Assembly (NCBI GenBank): GCA_963575745.1
Contig: CAUYUJ010020722.1
Coordinates: 105,001 to 151,599 of the forward strand
From: Prorocentrum cordatum
Lineage: Eukaryota > Sar > Dinophyceae > Prorocentrales > Prorocentraceae
Length of the DNA: 46,599 nt
Direction of reading: 5' to 3'
Shown: positions 17,700 to 27,684 of the stretch, piece by piece
How positions within the stretch are numbered: the stretch's first letter is position 1
Layout: every line of letters begins with the position of its first letter
The notes under the pieces: model-generated
Database searches by the model: none
Told to the model about the DNA's origin: nothing
The model's input: only the letters and a program-made list of their open reading frames with translations
Program-made: the position numbers and the translations under genes

Positions 17700-19790
17700 A
17701 CTTCGGTGCTCTGCGGCGAGGCTTGGCGGGCATTGCAAAGTGCCCCCCAGCGCAAGGACTACGTCTACCACTGCGCGCGAACAACTTCGACTACCCCTTG
17801 CGGGGGGCCGCAAGGCCCGAAGAAACGCCAACGCCACTCCCACGCGCCGGAGGAAGTGTCGCAGCGGGCAGAGAGGCGCTTGGAGGTGGCGCGCGAGAGG
17901 GCGACTCGCACCTGGTCGTGTCCACGCTGGGACCTTCGCGACGAGGCCAGCCGCCAGAAAGTGCGACTTCGCGGCGCCTCTCCCCTGGTCTTCGAAGCCG
18001 AGGTGGGGGAGGAGGAGCCTGCCGAGGAGGCGCCGCCGGCCGAGGGCCCGCCGTGCCGGCCACCCGACGAGGAGCTGGCCGCGGAGCTAGAGCCTCCGCC
18101 GAGGGGCACCTTGACAGCGGCGCCTCGAGGCGCAGGCGCAGCCCAGCGCCGAGGCGCAGGCGCAGCCCGGCGCCGTGGCGCAGACGGAGCCCGACGCCGC
18201 CGCCGCCGGGCAACCCGGCGGACGACCTTGCGTGCTGGCCATAGCCGCGGGCAGCAGCAACGCCATGGCGGTGAGCGGCGCGCGGCGCCAGCCTCGCATC
18301 TTCGGCGCGGCGCCGCGCCGCTACAGACAATGCGCAGCCGTGGCGTCCACCGAAACGCCGCCGTGGTAGAGCTTAGAGCTGGAGCGCGACGCTGCGTGCC
18401 CGTGCGCCGTCGCAGAATGGGCGCGGGGCTTGCGACGGTAGATGGCGGCCACCGCGCTCAGCGTGGAGCGCCCAAGGGCCCCTGCTGAGCCTCGCCCGCG
18501 GTGCGACGGCACGGGCCATCTCAGACGAGGTCTCGGTGGAGATCCTGCAGCGCGCCGCGGCGCTGAACCTCGGTGGCGGGCGGTGCGCTGTGGCGAGGAC
18601 AGGAGTATATGTCCTTTCGGCGGTGTTGCTCGCCGAGTTTCCTCCCGGCCTGGAGGCGCAGATGCTCCGCGCATGGCTGGGCTTTCTCTACTTCACGCCG
18701 AGCCGCGACGAGGACATGCGGAGCATGTTCCTGCGTTTCGCCCTCCTGCTTGACCGCGCTAACCAGCGCGCGCAACTAGGGGCTTCGGTTCCTTTCAGGA
18801 TTGGGATGCTACTGCCGCTCTTGCGTTTACCAGCGCGCAGAAGGGCGGATATCCCGCGCGAGTGCGACTGCGGGCTGCCCAGGGCGGACCAGGAGCGCCA
18901 GCAGGTTAAAGCGCGGCTTCTCCGAGACCGAGCGATCGAGGAAACCGTATCGCAGCCGGGCGAGGCGGGGGCGCCGGGCGTGCTTCGCGGGCGCCGACGA
19001 GTGCCCGCTGCCGCTGCGCCTGGCCATGGCGGCCGTGAGCAACGACGCGGCGGCGGCGCGCCCCGCCTGGCGCGCTGGGATCGGAGGCGGTCGCGGCGGC
19101 GAGGCGGGCCGGGACGTCTCTTTCGACCTCGGACAAGCGGCGGGCGACGAAGGTGACGGCGAGACGTGCTGGAGCGCGGCCGATGAGTGGTGCGTGCGGG
19201 GGCCGAAGACCCGTGGCCGGCCGACAGCCTCGGGGCGGGGGAGAGCGCGGCCGCGGGCGACCGCTTCTACCTCGCCCAGGTGCGGTTGGCTGCGCGGACG
19301 GCAGAGCGCCAGTGCCGCGCCGCAGCTGGCTGGTTTGCTCCCGAGCACGAGACCGAACGGCGCCGCGTAGGCGTCGATCGCCGCGCCAAACGCTGCCCTC
19401 CCCGCGCCGCAGGCTGCCCACCGAGGTGCGGGTTCTTTGCGGGCCAAACCTTCGTGAGCATGGGCCGCGTGCTGGAGCTGGACATCATGGGCTTCGAGGG
19501 TCGGCCCCGCGGCCGCAGGGGGGCCCGCGTCGAGCGCGGCGCCCCCCGTGGTCGTGAAGCACTATCGTTGCGGCGAGCCAGGCCGCGCGGATGCCGAGTG
19601 CGCGAGCCCGGGCAACCTTTGCTGCAAATGCGGGCAGCCCCGCCGCCTAGCCGGCGACTGCGAGCAGCTGCGCAAAACAACTTCTTCGCCGCGGACGACG
19701 AGGCGCCCCGGCGCGAGGAAGAGGGGGGGGGCAGGGCGCAGCGTAGAAAATGGAGTCACGCGAGCACGAAACCACCTCTGAGCTAAAGTT
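17700..19790 (+). pseudogene. Gag-like remnant of an LTR retrotransposon
   Basis: A plus-strand coding-like region with several frame changes. Early parts are charged and Q/A-rich (RRLEVARERATRTWSCPRWD near 17880; AQTEPDAAAAGQPGG near 18175). At 18530-18960 the frame reads EILQRAAALNLGG, EFPPGLEAQMLRAWLGFLYF, DEDMRSMFLRFALLLDRANQ, ADIPRECDCG and QVKARLLRD. That helical pattern resembles the Gag/UBN2-type capsid domain of Copia-like elements. Zinc knuckles follow at 19560-19675. No integrase or RT was found downstream before the minus-strand LINE-2. Gag is the likeliest assignment but rests on pattern, not on a search. Confidence 0.45.
19548..19781 (+). pseudogene. Double zinc-knuckle segment of Gag remnant
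   Basis: The frame reads HYRCGEPGRADAEC and then CCKCGQPRRLAGDC. Retroviral-type knuckles are C-x2-C-x4-H-x4-C. The first has lost its first Cys (H) and its His (R); the second has R where the His should be. Spacing is otherwise exact, so these are two damaged knuckles followed by a basic tail. In functional Gag they bind the element RNA; here binding is unlikely. This is the best support for the Gag assignment of the region upstream. Confidence 0.55.
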
Positions 19791-20429
19791 TAGAGCGAAC
19801 CACGACTTACAGGGTAAGTGGTGCTGCGCGCGAGGTCAGGCCGCCGTCGCGCGCCAGAGAGACCCGACGGCTTTGTTAAAGCTTAGCTTCAGTTGCTGTG
19901 CGCCGCCGGTCGACGAGCCAGTCCCCGGCTCTGCGCCGGGCGGGGTTCGGGGGGCGCGAGGGGCAGACGCCCCCGAGGGCGTCGATTTTGAGGGGGCCGA
20001 TGGCCGCGCGAGCCCCGCGCCGAACACAAGGTAAATGTGACCCCGAACGCTGGGCCTAATGGACATCGCATTCGAAGAGGGCCTCAGCCCCCGCCGCTCC
20101 GTCGGCAGCAGCAGCAGCGCCCCCCTCGCAGCCTCCCCGCCCCCTTGGGCGCGCCGCCCGAGCTGCTCAGCGGCTAGGGCGAGAGCATGGGGCACGGGCG
20201 ACGGGTCGCACCTGGCCCTTGGCTTCAAGAGCGTCTTCGCCCTGTCGGGGGGCCGAGCCGCGGCCAGACAGCGCCTTCGTTGCAATGCGGGCGAACCAGG
20301 GGCCAGGGGGGCTGGGTCATGGGCGATGAGGGCGAGCTCATCGCGCCCTTCCGGCACTGGCTTTGGCGGGGGAGGGCTCGAGTCCTGAGCCTCAGGACGG
20401 GCGCGAATCAATTGCGTCGCCCATGCGCG

Positions 20430-20660
20430 AACTCAGATGTAAATTCGCTGTTTGACAGATCGCCGGAGGGCGTCGACCGCGACCTGCGCGACGGCGATGT
20501 CCTTGGCTCCGAGCTTTGCGAACAGATCGGCCCGAGGATTTCCCATGAAACGGTGGTCTCCTCTGCCGACGCTCCATCATCGACCAATTGCTCAGACGAC
20601 CGATGCGCGGCGGTCCATGCCGTCGATGGCCGTGAACCCGACCGCTCAGACAGCCTAAAA
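20430..20660 (-). pseudogene. LINE-2 RNase H domain fragment
   Basis: One minus frame reads AWTAAHRSSEQLVDDGASAE and, after a one-base change near 20575, HRFMGNPRADLFAKLGAKDI. The pair W-x-x-x-H followed about 20 residues later by GN-x-x-AD-x-x-AK-x-GA is the C-terminal signature of RNase HI domains carried by LINEs, which remove the RNA template after first-strand synthesis. The N-terminal half of the domain was not found. Confidence 0.6.
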
Positions 20661-21289
20661 ACCTTGCGCCAGATCGACGTGCGGCGCGCGAGGCCGCGCT
20701 CGAGCCAGGGGTCCCAGCGCTGGCCCGCGCGTGAAACAGGTGAGATACATGATCGCGGATTATCGTGGGGTTAACAGGGCCCACGCGCGTCGCCTCAAGG
20801 CCGGCCCGCCGCTCGCCCCGAGGCGCTGTTTGAAAAGGTCCTGGCGCCCCGCCGAATTTCGCTCGGAGTGGCCGGCCACCCTCCGTGATCTCAACCGCGC
20901 TCCAGCCGCGCTTCGCCGCCTCGGGGCGCGCTCCGGCCTACCGGCTGCAGTCGCTGAAAAGGAGCGGGCCCCCGGCGCCTCCCGCGAGACCCCAGCGCAG
21001 CGCGGGGGGGCGGGGCAGCGGCGGCGGCGGCCTGGGAGGGATCTGATTCGAGGGAGGCCGTGCAAGAGAGGAGCTGCATCCCAATTCCAGCACCCCGGAG
21101 GAGACCCCAGAGGAGAGATTCCCTGCTCTCGGAGGGGCTGCCTCTGTTGCCGCGCATCGCGAGCCACCTCGGCTTCAAACTTGCGAGGGAAGGCGCTGTC
21201 CGTTCGGTTGCGCCCGGGCCTGGGGCCCGTAGAAGTTCACTGCGAGCCTTCCTTTCCCGCTCGACCGATGCCGACCGACGGGCCGCCCC

Positions 21290-22111
21290 CCCCTCCCGTG
21301 CAAGCGTCTGCAGCAGGGCAATGAGACGGTGCTCGCCTGGCTTGTCTGGCTAAGGCAGCCGCGCGAGCTCCGTCGAGGTGCCCGCCGGCGGCCGCGTGCA
21401 GCGCAGCTCGCGCCCCATAGAAAGCAGCGCGAACGTCTGCATAGTCGCATCGCTAAGATGCAAGCGGCTGCGAGGCGCCAGGCGCGAATGCCCGACCGCA
21501 GTGCGTTCGGGAACATTCAGAACAGCAGCCCGAACCTCGGCGGCGCCGATCTCCAGAAGGAGCGGCCGCTGGCCAGCTCCTGAAGGGCACGCCATGCGTG
21601 CACAACCGTGAGTCTTCCACACTTTGCCCCAGTCATCGAGGCAATCGTCCGCCAACTGGCAGGGCTGCGCGCCAGAGCTGGAGCAGACCGCTTCCTGCAG
21701 CGCCTTGGTTTTCGTGTAATGATTGGCCCTGCTGGCTCCATTCGCGAAGCTTGCAGTCGCCCGCTCCGTCCAAATCCTACTGCGCTCGCTGGCGAAGGAC
21801 TTAAGTGTGCAGCTGGCCTGCTCGATGATCCAAGCCAGCACGTCATCGAAGTGGGCGTCCGTCAACGCCTGCGTGCGCTGATCGAGGAACTGGCGCGCGG
21901 CAGGGTCCGCGGCCCTGAGCGCCCGCTCCATCCTCGAGAGACGGTCGAAGAAGGTCTCCGTGTCATCGAGGAGGATGGCCAATTTGAGCATGGCGCTGGC
22001 GCTCCGCTCAGCTGGCTTCTGCAGCTCGGGGATCCCGGTTCTCGAGCGCGCGTGAACCCGACGACGATGGCGATCCCAGCCTGCAGCGACAGCCCACGCG
22101 TCAGTTGCCAT
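21290..22111 (-). pseudogene. LINE-2 linker and first RT block
   Basis: The minus frame 22111-21350 gives about 250 codons, with an alpha-helical stretch (LDDTETFFDRLSRMERALRA, TQALTDAHFDDVLAWIIEQA, DDWGKVWKTHG) like the spacer between EN and RT in these elements. It continues through ALLSMGRELRCTRPPAGT to a TAG at 21350-21352, then in the same frame PDKPGEHRLIALLQTLAREG. The P-x-K-P-G-x-x-R-x-IALL-x-TL pattern is the first conserved block of LINE RTs. Beyond about 21290 no RT motif A or YxDD could be found. Confidence 0.6.
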
Positions 22112-22258
22112 TTTTCGAGTCGGGGGCCTTTGCGCAGGCTGCTTCCAGGCGTGCTGCGCCCGCCGCCAGCGTTGCGGTCAGGCGCGGTCCACCTGCTGCG
22201 GGTCTCCGCGCCCGACAAGTAGTGCCCGCGCAGCTCGCGCTCGATGGGCTGCATGGCG

Positions 22259-22841
22259 TCATCCCAAGGCGGCCTCGTCCACAAGCGCCCCCCCCGTCCG
22301 AGAGATCAGGCCCGCGTCCACCCCGAAGTAATCGCACGCATGGCCAGGCAGGGTCTGCCTGCATGTCGTGGCCTGCCCCGCCACCGAGACGCCTCCCAGG
22401 GGTTTGAGCCGCGGCGTCAGAGAAGGCGGCTCCATGTTGAAATCCCCGCCCACGATCCAGGAGTGGCTCCGGCCGGCCATGTTAGTAGCCCGCCTCGCGC
22501 ACGATGGCCTGGTTGCCCGCGCCCAGGCCGACCGAATCGCGCAGGTAAACCGACGCGCAGATGAGGCCGCCAGCAACGCCCCAATGGGCATGCCCTGCCG
22601 CGGCATAGCATGGCACCGCGACTCCCGACTTCTGCCCGGGAGGCATGGGCATCTGCATGCCAACCTGAGCCAGCACTGCGCAGCCCCCATGGGCGCCGCC
22701 TGCCTGCGACGGAGGGGCAGGCTCCCAGACCCCGTGGCGCCCAAGTGTCTGGGCCCGCTGCTGAAGAACGGGGGCCTTGTCCAGGCCGGCATGGTGCTCC
22801 TGCGCCAGGGCGATCTTGGAGCCAAAGACCTCCCGCGCCAA
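22259..22841 (-). pseudogene. LINE-2 APE-like endonuclease fragments
   Basis: Two overlapping minus frames share one domain. 22841-22482 carries IALAQEHHAGL (the catalytic Glu block, usually QE-H), GAHGGCAVLAQVG and an AGxICASVYLRDS strand. After a one-base change near 22490, the frame 22825-22259 carries WIVGGDFNMEP, the GDFN block of exonuclease-endonuclease-phosphatase enzymes. The C-terminal SDH block was not found (the frame runs to ALVDEAALG). In a working LINE this enzyme nicks the target DNA. Confidence 0.65.
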
Positions 22842-22899
22842 CGAGTTCTCCAGCGCCCCGCGCGACGAGACGTTGGTGGTCGCGATGAGGCCCTTGACC

Positions 22900-23520
22900 A
22901 GCTGGCCGCTTTCCTGGACAGGTGGGGCCAGAAGTTCGCTGGCCTCCTAATCGTCGGCAGCCGCAGGGCAAGTCCGCTTCTCTACCACTGCGATATGCTG
23001 CGAGACCAGCTGGATCTGGATGGGGAGGCTTGGCAATGAGCTGGCGAGCGCGGCACTCGCTGAGCTCCTTGATGGCCGCCGTGCGCAGGACAGCAATCGC
23101 CCCACTGCTGTCGGGCAATTCCTCGAGGCCATCGATCTGGTCGCGGAGCTCGACGATCGGATATGCGTCCTTATCCGTATCGCCCTCGTCGACCTCCATG
23201 CCGGGCTTGTCGGCGGGGGCCTTCGCGGCCGCTGCTGCTGTCGCTCCGGCGGAAGCGACAGGCCCAGGCCTTCGCTGCAGCTTGGCGCTCGCGCTGCCTC
23301 TGGCTCGCCATGGCGCCGGGGAGCTGGCCATTGCGAACAGGGGCAGGGGGCGCGGTGCAGCTCGCAGCATGGCCGCGCTGACAACGGCAGCGCGCTGCTC
23401 GACCGCTGCTGCTCTCGCGATAACAGTGGTAACTTGGCTGCGCCAGCCTGCCGAAAGCACGGGGGCTTTGAGCCGCCCTGTTGGCTGCGTTTCAAGCTCC
23501 AGCCTCGGGGGCCACGTTGG
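22900..23520 (-). pseudogene. LINE-2 ORF1-like N-terminal segment
   Basis: Just downstream of the spliced-leader relic the minus frame 23643-22417 reads an A/P/R-rich leader and then an acidic stretch, KPGMEVDEGDTDKDAYPIVE, and LRDQIDGLEELPDSSGAIAV with hydrophobic heptads. This is similar in position and composition to the ORF1 coiled-coil segment of LINE-1, but no CxxC fingers are visible. A frame change near 22930 separates it from the endonuclease. Confidence 0.45.
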
Positions 23521-23522
23521 AA

Positions 23523-23544
23523 TTTGGGCCAAAATGTCCACGGA
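23523..23544 (-). other. Probable spliced-leader relic (LINE-2 5' end)
   Basis: The minus strand reads CCGTGGACATTTTGGCCCAA, matching the dinoflagellate spliced leader at 18 of 22 positions over the 22 bases. The T-run and both G pairs are conserved. It stands 5' of the LINE-2 coding region in the same orientation and directly next to a TCC-type pyrimidine stretch (plus 23541-23600), the same arrangement as in LINE-1. Four mismatches leave room for chance. Confidence 0.5.
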
Positions 23545-23659
23545 GGAGGACGACGAGGAGAAGGAGGTTGGGGGGGAGGAAATGGAGGAGCTCGCGATAC
23601 GGGCCCAAACCGAGAGCGCAGGACTTGAAGCGCTTGAGCCCATTCTTGCGTTGGGTTCG

Positions 23660-23987
23660 CGGGCGCAAGGTCCGCGTGGCCATCCGGAAATTGCCAGGGC
23701 GCCATTGTCTGGTTTGGGTCACGGACGCAGCTCTCAAAGCAGTAGCGGATGCGTCGTCCGGCCTTGCATTCCGCGGGTGTGTCATTCTTTCCAACACGGG
23801 CTGCGATTCGACGCCCGCATCTCCAGATGGGGCCTGCAATATCTACGCATGTCAATGCACGCGCCAACGCCGAACAGTTCGTTCGACATGCAGAGGCGAG
23901 CTGCACGGCTTGGTACACGCCTTGGATATCGTCGTGTTGATGCAGGTCCGCTCCATCAGATCTATCACGGCTGCGAAGCTATAGTGC
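23660..23987 (+). pseudogene. Copia-type RNase H fragment
   Basis: The plus frame reads HCLVWVTDAALKAVADASSG and later ACQCTRQRRTVRSTCRGELH followed by GLVHALDIVVLMQVRSI. The TDAA aspartate block and the R-x-x-RSSxxAEL-like helix (here RSTCRGELHGL) about 50 residues later are the two hallmarks of the Copia-class integrase-RT-RNase H polyprotein end. The fragment ends in a stop at 23985-23987 and no RT or LTR is seen next to it. The preceding 100 codons are shared with the antisense of LINE-2, so the junction lies near 23650. Confidence 0.5.
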
Positions 23988-23989
23988 AA

Positions 23990-25053
23990 AGTCTGGCAGA
24001 CGACATGGACGATGGTCGACTCCAACCTCTTGCCGGCGCAGTTGTTGACGCTTGGAGCGCGGCCGCGGCAGACGCTGGCGATCTCGCCCAGGACAGCCTG
24101 AAGCTGTATGCCGTCAGATTGTGAGAACGCCTGCAGTCTTGCACCTTGCGTCGTCTTGACAGGACACACGCGATTGATATGCTTGTGGACGGCCTCACGG
24201 GGGGGTCTGTCCTTCGTGGCCAGCTGATTGCGGCCAACAACAAGGGCGCATACCGCTCGACACGCGTTACGGCCAGCGCGACCTTTGTGAACGGCCGCAA
24301 GCGGACAACGGGCAGCACAGTGGTCCGAAACAGCTGAGGCAATTGAGAAGTTGCTTCAGCCACCCAACAGTTCCAAATTATCACACAGAGAGTCTTTCTC
24401 GCTTCAGGGGGGCTCTGGCGAAAACGGCGGCCCTGCAGTGAAAACGCGTAGGGTTTCGGGCACAAATTTGTGTTTGTAGCAAGACCTGTCTAGGCCAACG
24501 CCGGTGTGTGAATGTGTAGAGCCAGACATGGGAGTTGATTCGTTGAAGGGTGCGTTGCATAGACGGCGGTTGTCACGACATAAACTGCCCGTATACAGTA
24601 AAGCGGGCAGTCAAGATGGATTGTCCCTGCAGGGACCGTGCAGTCAAAATCGATTCCCTTTCCCTTCTCACTTCAGTGTCCTTCTCCCATTGACCGGCGT
24701 CTGTCGTGAACACGGTGTCACCATGGAGGCAGTGGTGATGAGGCACCACGCGATGCGCATCAGATCTTGGTTGTCACATCCACAGTAGCAGTGTAGGTGT
24801 TCTCCCAGGAAGCTGCCAGAGTACAGCAGGGCAGCGTGCGAGATAGACTGACGATGGCAGGCGCCTGGGCATTGACAACTGCCAGGGCCCACGTAAGGCA
24901 TCACGGTGTGTGTGTGTATATATTGTATGTCGGTGTCACAATGAACGCATGCGGTGTGATCGGGTACATTTTCCGACCATGCTGGCTACATGGTTTTCGA
25001 CTGGCCGACTACTGAATTTTCCGGAGCGTGGAGGCCGTGCGCCAAACTTGCGG
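23990..25053. other. No gene recognised
   Basis: Less GC-rich than its surroundings. A 63-codon plus frame at 24146-24337 and a cysteine-containing minus frame at 24668-24904 (GEHLHCYCGCDNQDL) have ordinary composition and might be pieces of further retroelement ORFs, but no diagnostic motif supports this. Confidence 0.4.
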
Positions 25054-25316
25054 GCAGTGGTTTGGGATGTTTGAACCCCCCATCCTTCATTACAGTGCTT
25101 GGACCCCTCCTTCCGCCAGCCGCCACTGTTTCTAGCCTCGAGTGCAAACCGTTCTTCTTCGACAGGGGAGCGTAGCACAGGCGCCCGCCCAACTGCGAAC
25201 ATAATAATATCTCTTTCCCATGAACTGTCACATGTTACTTTCACTCCTAGTCATGTTCTGCATCCTTTTTTCCGCAAGATCTTCCTCGAGGTCTTCTTTC
25301 CGAAGCGCCGGCTCGC
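25054..25316. repeat. Dispersed repeat family E, copy 2
   Basis: Direct-orientation match to 17412-17683 (same order of shared blocks; see copy 1). The two copies are in different sequence contexts. Confidence 0.7.
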
Positions 25317-26439
25317 GCTTCAACGGGGCCTCTTAAGCCGTGACTATGACGACGAACGGAGCGACTGTCCGAGACATTCACTTTCCCCGAAGCGACTGGG
25401 GCGATGTTTGCCGCCCTCTTGGAAGCTCTCTTGGAGCCTTGGTCAGGCGCCCTGACGGCCACTGGCAGTCGTGAGGCCATATTGGCTGTTTCCAAGCTCT
25501 CGTCGGCGTATTAGAGCCTAGCCTGAGCCAGCTGACGTGGCATCTTGGACATTTTGGATGCCACGGCGTGTAGACTTCGAGGCCCCAGAGGCCCCAGGGG
25601 TGCATTGATGAGCCTGGGAACCCGCCCGATGAGCCTGGGACCCCCCTTTTAAATCGGTTCGTCGACCCTGGGGGAGGGGCAAAGAGGGAGGGGGACAGCC
25701 AATTATCTCACACGCCTTCCCACCCCCGGCAAGTGGGGTCAGCTAGATTGTATGCGTGGAATGCATACTGATAAGTGTATGGGACGTCTCGTCCGCTTGC
25801 GCCACTAGGGCGCCCGTCCGCACTGGGCGCGAATCTGTTACTGTTGGCCGACGCCGACATCTCCCCCGTTTACCTCGGCGGCGAGCCTCGGGGGGAAGGC
25901 CGACGGGGCGGGCCTTTTTCAGAAGGCTCGAGTGGCTTCGGGTCTGAGAGGTTTTCTGGGCCTTTTGCGAATATCGGGACAGCTTCTCACGACTGGAGGG
26001 CTTCCGAGAAGCCCCGTTGTCTTCTGAAAAGGCCTGCTCTCTCTCACTTCCTCCTTGGGCGCTCCGTTGATTTACCAGATTGCCAGCCATTTTGCCTTCG
26101 AGAGTGTTGCAGGTGCTCGCTTCGAGGTGGCGTCGTGTTCGCGAGCCGAAATCCCAGAGGGCTGGGAAGCTCCGTGGGGCTGCCGCAAGTCTCGAGACCG
26201 CTCACCCATTACCGTTCGCGCCAAGGTGACTCGCGGTCGAAGTGACAGCCAACCAAGCTACAAGCTAGTAGTTGGCACGCCAGCCAGAGTATCGACTACA
26301 TATTTGACAGGGCTACTGTGGAGCAGCTGGTATCTGGCAGTCGCACGTCCAGGTCATTTGTGCTCGTGCTGCAGTCCCCTCGGCGGCGCTCTTCGGCGCC
26401 GCCTCTGACGAGCTCCGCCCGCCGGAGCTTGAGGGGCCA
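25317..26439. other. No gene recognised
   Basis: Contains TCTTGGAGC-type words at 25410-25440, a GCCGACGCCGACATCTCCCC block (25846-25866) echoing 15847-15866, and imperfect CTTCTGAGAAGG-like words at 25918-26030 similar to those in the RRM-gene intron. No coding motif recognised. Confidence 0.4.
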
Positions 26440-26484
26440 GCCCGCCCCGATCCGAGAGATCCGCGCGGAGCTAATGCAGCTCAT
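26440..26484. repeat. Family F half-element
   Basis: CCCCGATCCGAGAGATCCGC and GCGGAGCTAATGCAGCTCAT match the right arm of family F (32490-32537, 30158-30208). The matching left arm is missing or too degraded to see. It abuts family B copy B2. Confidence 0.5.
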
Positions 26485-26492
26485 CCTTAGGT

Positions 26493-26643
26493 GGGGCCTG
26501 TCCCTCTACAGGGGGAATGTTCAAGAATAGTACAAAAATAATAGGTGGACGCTTTTTCTACTATTTTGCAATATTGTGGAGTCTGTTTTGAACATAGTTT
26601 CTGTATTTTCGTCGAAAACCCGCCTGTAGGAGGACATGCCCGA
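26493..26643. mobile_element. Family B TIR element, copy B2
   Basis: Left end GGGGCCTGTCCCTCTACAGG, right end CTGTAGGAGGACATGCCCGA, with an AT-rich core as in B1 and B3. Flanks CCTTAGGT (26485-26492) and CCTACGGT (26644-26651) agree at 6 of 8 positions, consistent with an aged 8-bp duplication like the perfect one of B3. Confidence 0.7.
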
Positions 26644-26648
26644 CCTAC

Positions 26649-26834
26649 GGTAGGTTCGTGTCGTGTCGACCGGCGGCGACCCCGCCAGCGGCGTTCAACT
26701 CTGAACGCCGCGGGCGACCCAGAGTCGTTCGTTGTGGAACGACTTGACGTTTCGGAAACGGCCGACCGTTCAAGGCGGAACGATCCCCGCGGTGTCGGAA
26801 ACCGACGCCGAAGTCGGCACGACGCGAACCTGCC
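26649..26834. mobile_element. Family H TIR element, copy H1
   Basis: Inverted ends GGTAGGTTCGTGTCGTGTCG and, as complement, GGCAGGTTCGCGTCGTGCCG extend to about 33 bp. The 186-bp copy is free of insertions and serves as the reference for H2 at 28107, which carries a nested element. It has no coding capacity. Confidence 0.7.
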
Positions 26835-27027
26835 GCAAGCTCGTGACAGTTGATGCAGCTCCTTGCCTCGCTGGGGGCCCCGCAGCGGGGGGGGGGGCGC
26901 GGCCTCGGCGCCTCGGGCGCCGCAGGTTCTCGGGCGCTCCGCTCGGCTACCCCCCCGGGCGCCCCCCCCGCGAGGCGGCGCCGCCCCCGCCTCGCCTGGG
27001 CCGCGCCGCTCGCCTGCGCCCGCAGTG

Positions 27028-27344
27028 GTCTTGGCATCGCTCGGACGTGTGCGTTTTTCAGGAGGGAAAAAACACACAGACACAATTAATCCTCGATTCC
27101 CAGGAAAATATGGGAAAATATGGGAATTGGGGGGGAAGACAAAAACCCAGAAAATATGGGAAAATATGGGGACTAGTTTTATTTGTGTGTATCTATTTGT
27201 GTGTGTGTGTCCTGATTTCCCTTTAGTTCTTCCCTTCGGCGAGGACCATCGAGGAGCATCCCTGAGACCACGTGGCGCAGAAGCCGCGCACGGAGCCGAA
27301 CAGAGCACAGGGGGGTGGGCGTCCGAGCGATGGCGAGCTGGGCC
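27028..27344. mobile_element. Family I TIR element, copy I1 (carries A2)
   Basis: Left arm GGCATCGCTCGGACGTGTGC and right arm complementary through GACGTCCGAGCGATGG-type sequence (here GGCGTCCGAGCGATGGCGAG). The copy is split at 27057/27226 by family A element A2. The sister copy I2 at 28474-28615 preserves the uninterrupted sequence. Confidence 0.7.
27058..27225 (+). mobile_element. Family A element, copy A2
   Basis: 168 bp starting TCAGGAGGGAAAAAACACAC and ending TGATTTCCCTTTA, flanked by GTTTT (27053-27057) and GTTCT (27226-27230). Deleting the element plus one flank gives GTTTTTCCCTTCGGCG, exactly the sequence at the same point of I2. The internal AAAATATGGGAAAATATGGG block occurs twice. 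Confidence 0.85.
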
Positions 27345-27516
27345 ACGCCGCTCGTCTTGGGCCGCAAGTGGTGGGCTAGCGCGTCGACTGGCTGCTCCGC
27401 TCGGCTCCCCCACTCCGCGGCCCCGCGGGGCGGCGCGGCCCCCGCCCCTCGCCGGAGCCTCGCCGCTCGTCTGGGGCCGTAGTGATGGGCCAGACCGGGG
27501 GGGGGGCGACCAAGAG
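27345..27516. repeat. GC-rich block with direct repeats
   Basis: CGCCGCTCGTCTTGGGCCGC near 27346 and CGCCGCTCGTCTGGGGCCGT near 27465, with a third looser copy at 27006-27030, are direct repeats. No gene is seen. Confidence 0.45.
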
Positions 27517-27679
27517 TCAGGAGGGAAAGAAACACACAGACACAATTAACCCTCGATTCCCCAGAAAATATGGGAAAATGTGGGAAGTGGGGGGGAAGAC
27601 AAAAACCCAGAAAATATGCGAAAATATAGGGAATCCTTTTATTTGTGTGTATTTATTTGTGTGTTTGTGGGCCCCTTCA
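27517..27679 (+). mobile_element. Family A element, copy A3
   Basis: 163 bp, TCAGGAGGGAAAGAAACACA to GGGCCCCTTCA, flanked by perfect AAGAG duplications at 27512-27516 and 27680-27684. Same orientation and internal layout as the other copies. Confidence 0.85.
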
Positions 27680-27684
27680 AAGAG

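Larger units (their letters stand above)
20050..23544 (-). mobile_element. LINE-2: decayed non-LTR retroelement
   Basis: On the minus strand the order is: spliced-leader relic (23544-23523), acidic ORF1-like segment, endonuclease pieces, linker, start of the RT, then RNase H and a tail rich in P and R. This is the same architecture as LINE-1 plus an RNase H. Only about 640 bp separate the first RT block (21300) from the RNase H (20640), where about 1.5 kb would be expected, so most of the RT is deleted. Every domain lies in a different frame from its neighbour. The 3' boundary near 20050 is approximate. Confidence 0.65.

Noticed and set aside
26083-26105. Possible third spliced-leader relic (CCAGCCATTTTGCC)
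   Set aside because: Only the 10-base core AGCCATTTTG agrees; the flanking bases do not fit the leader and no coding region follows.
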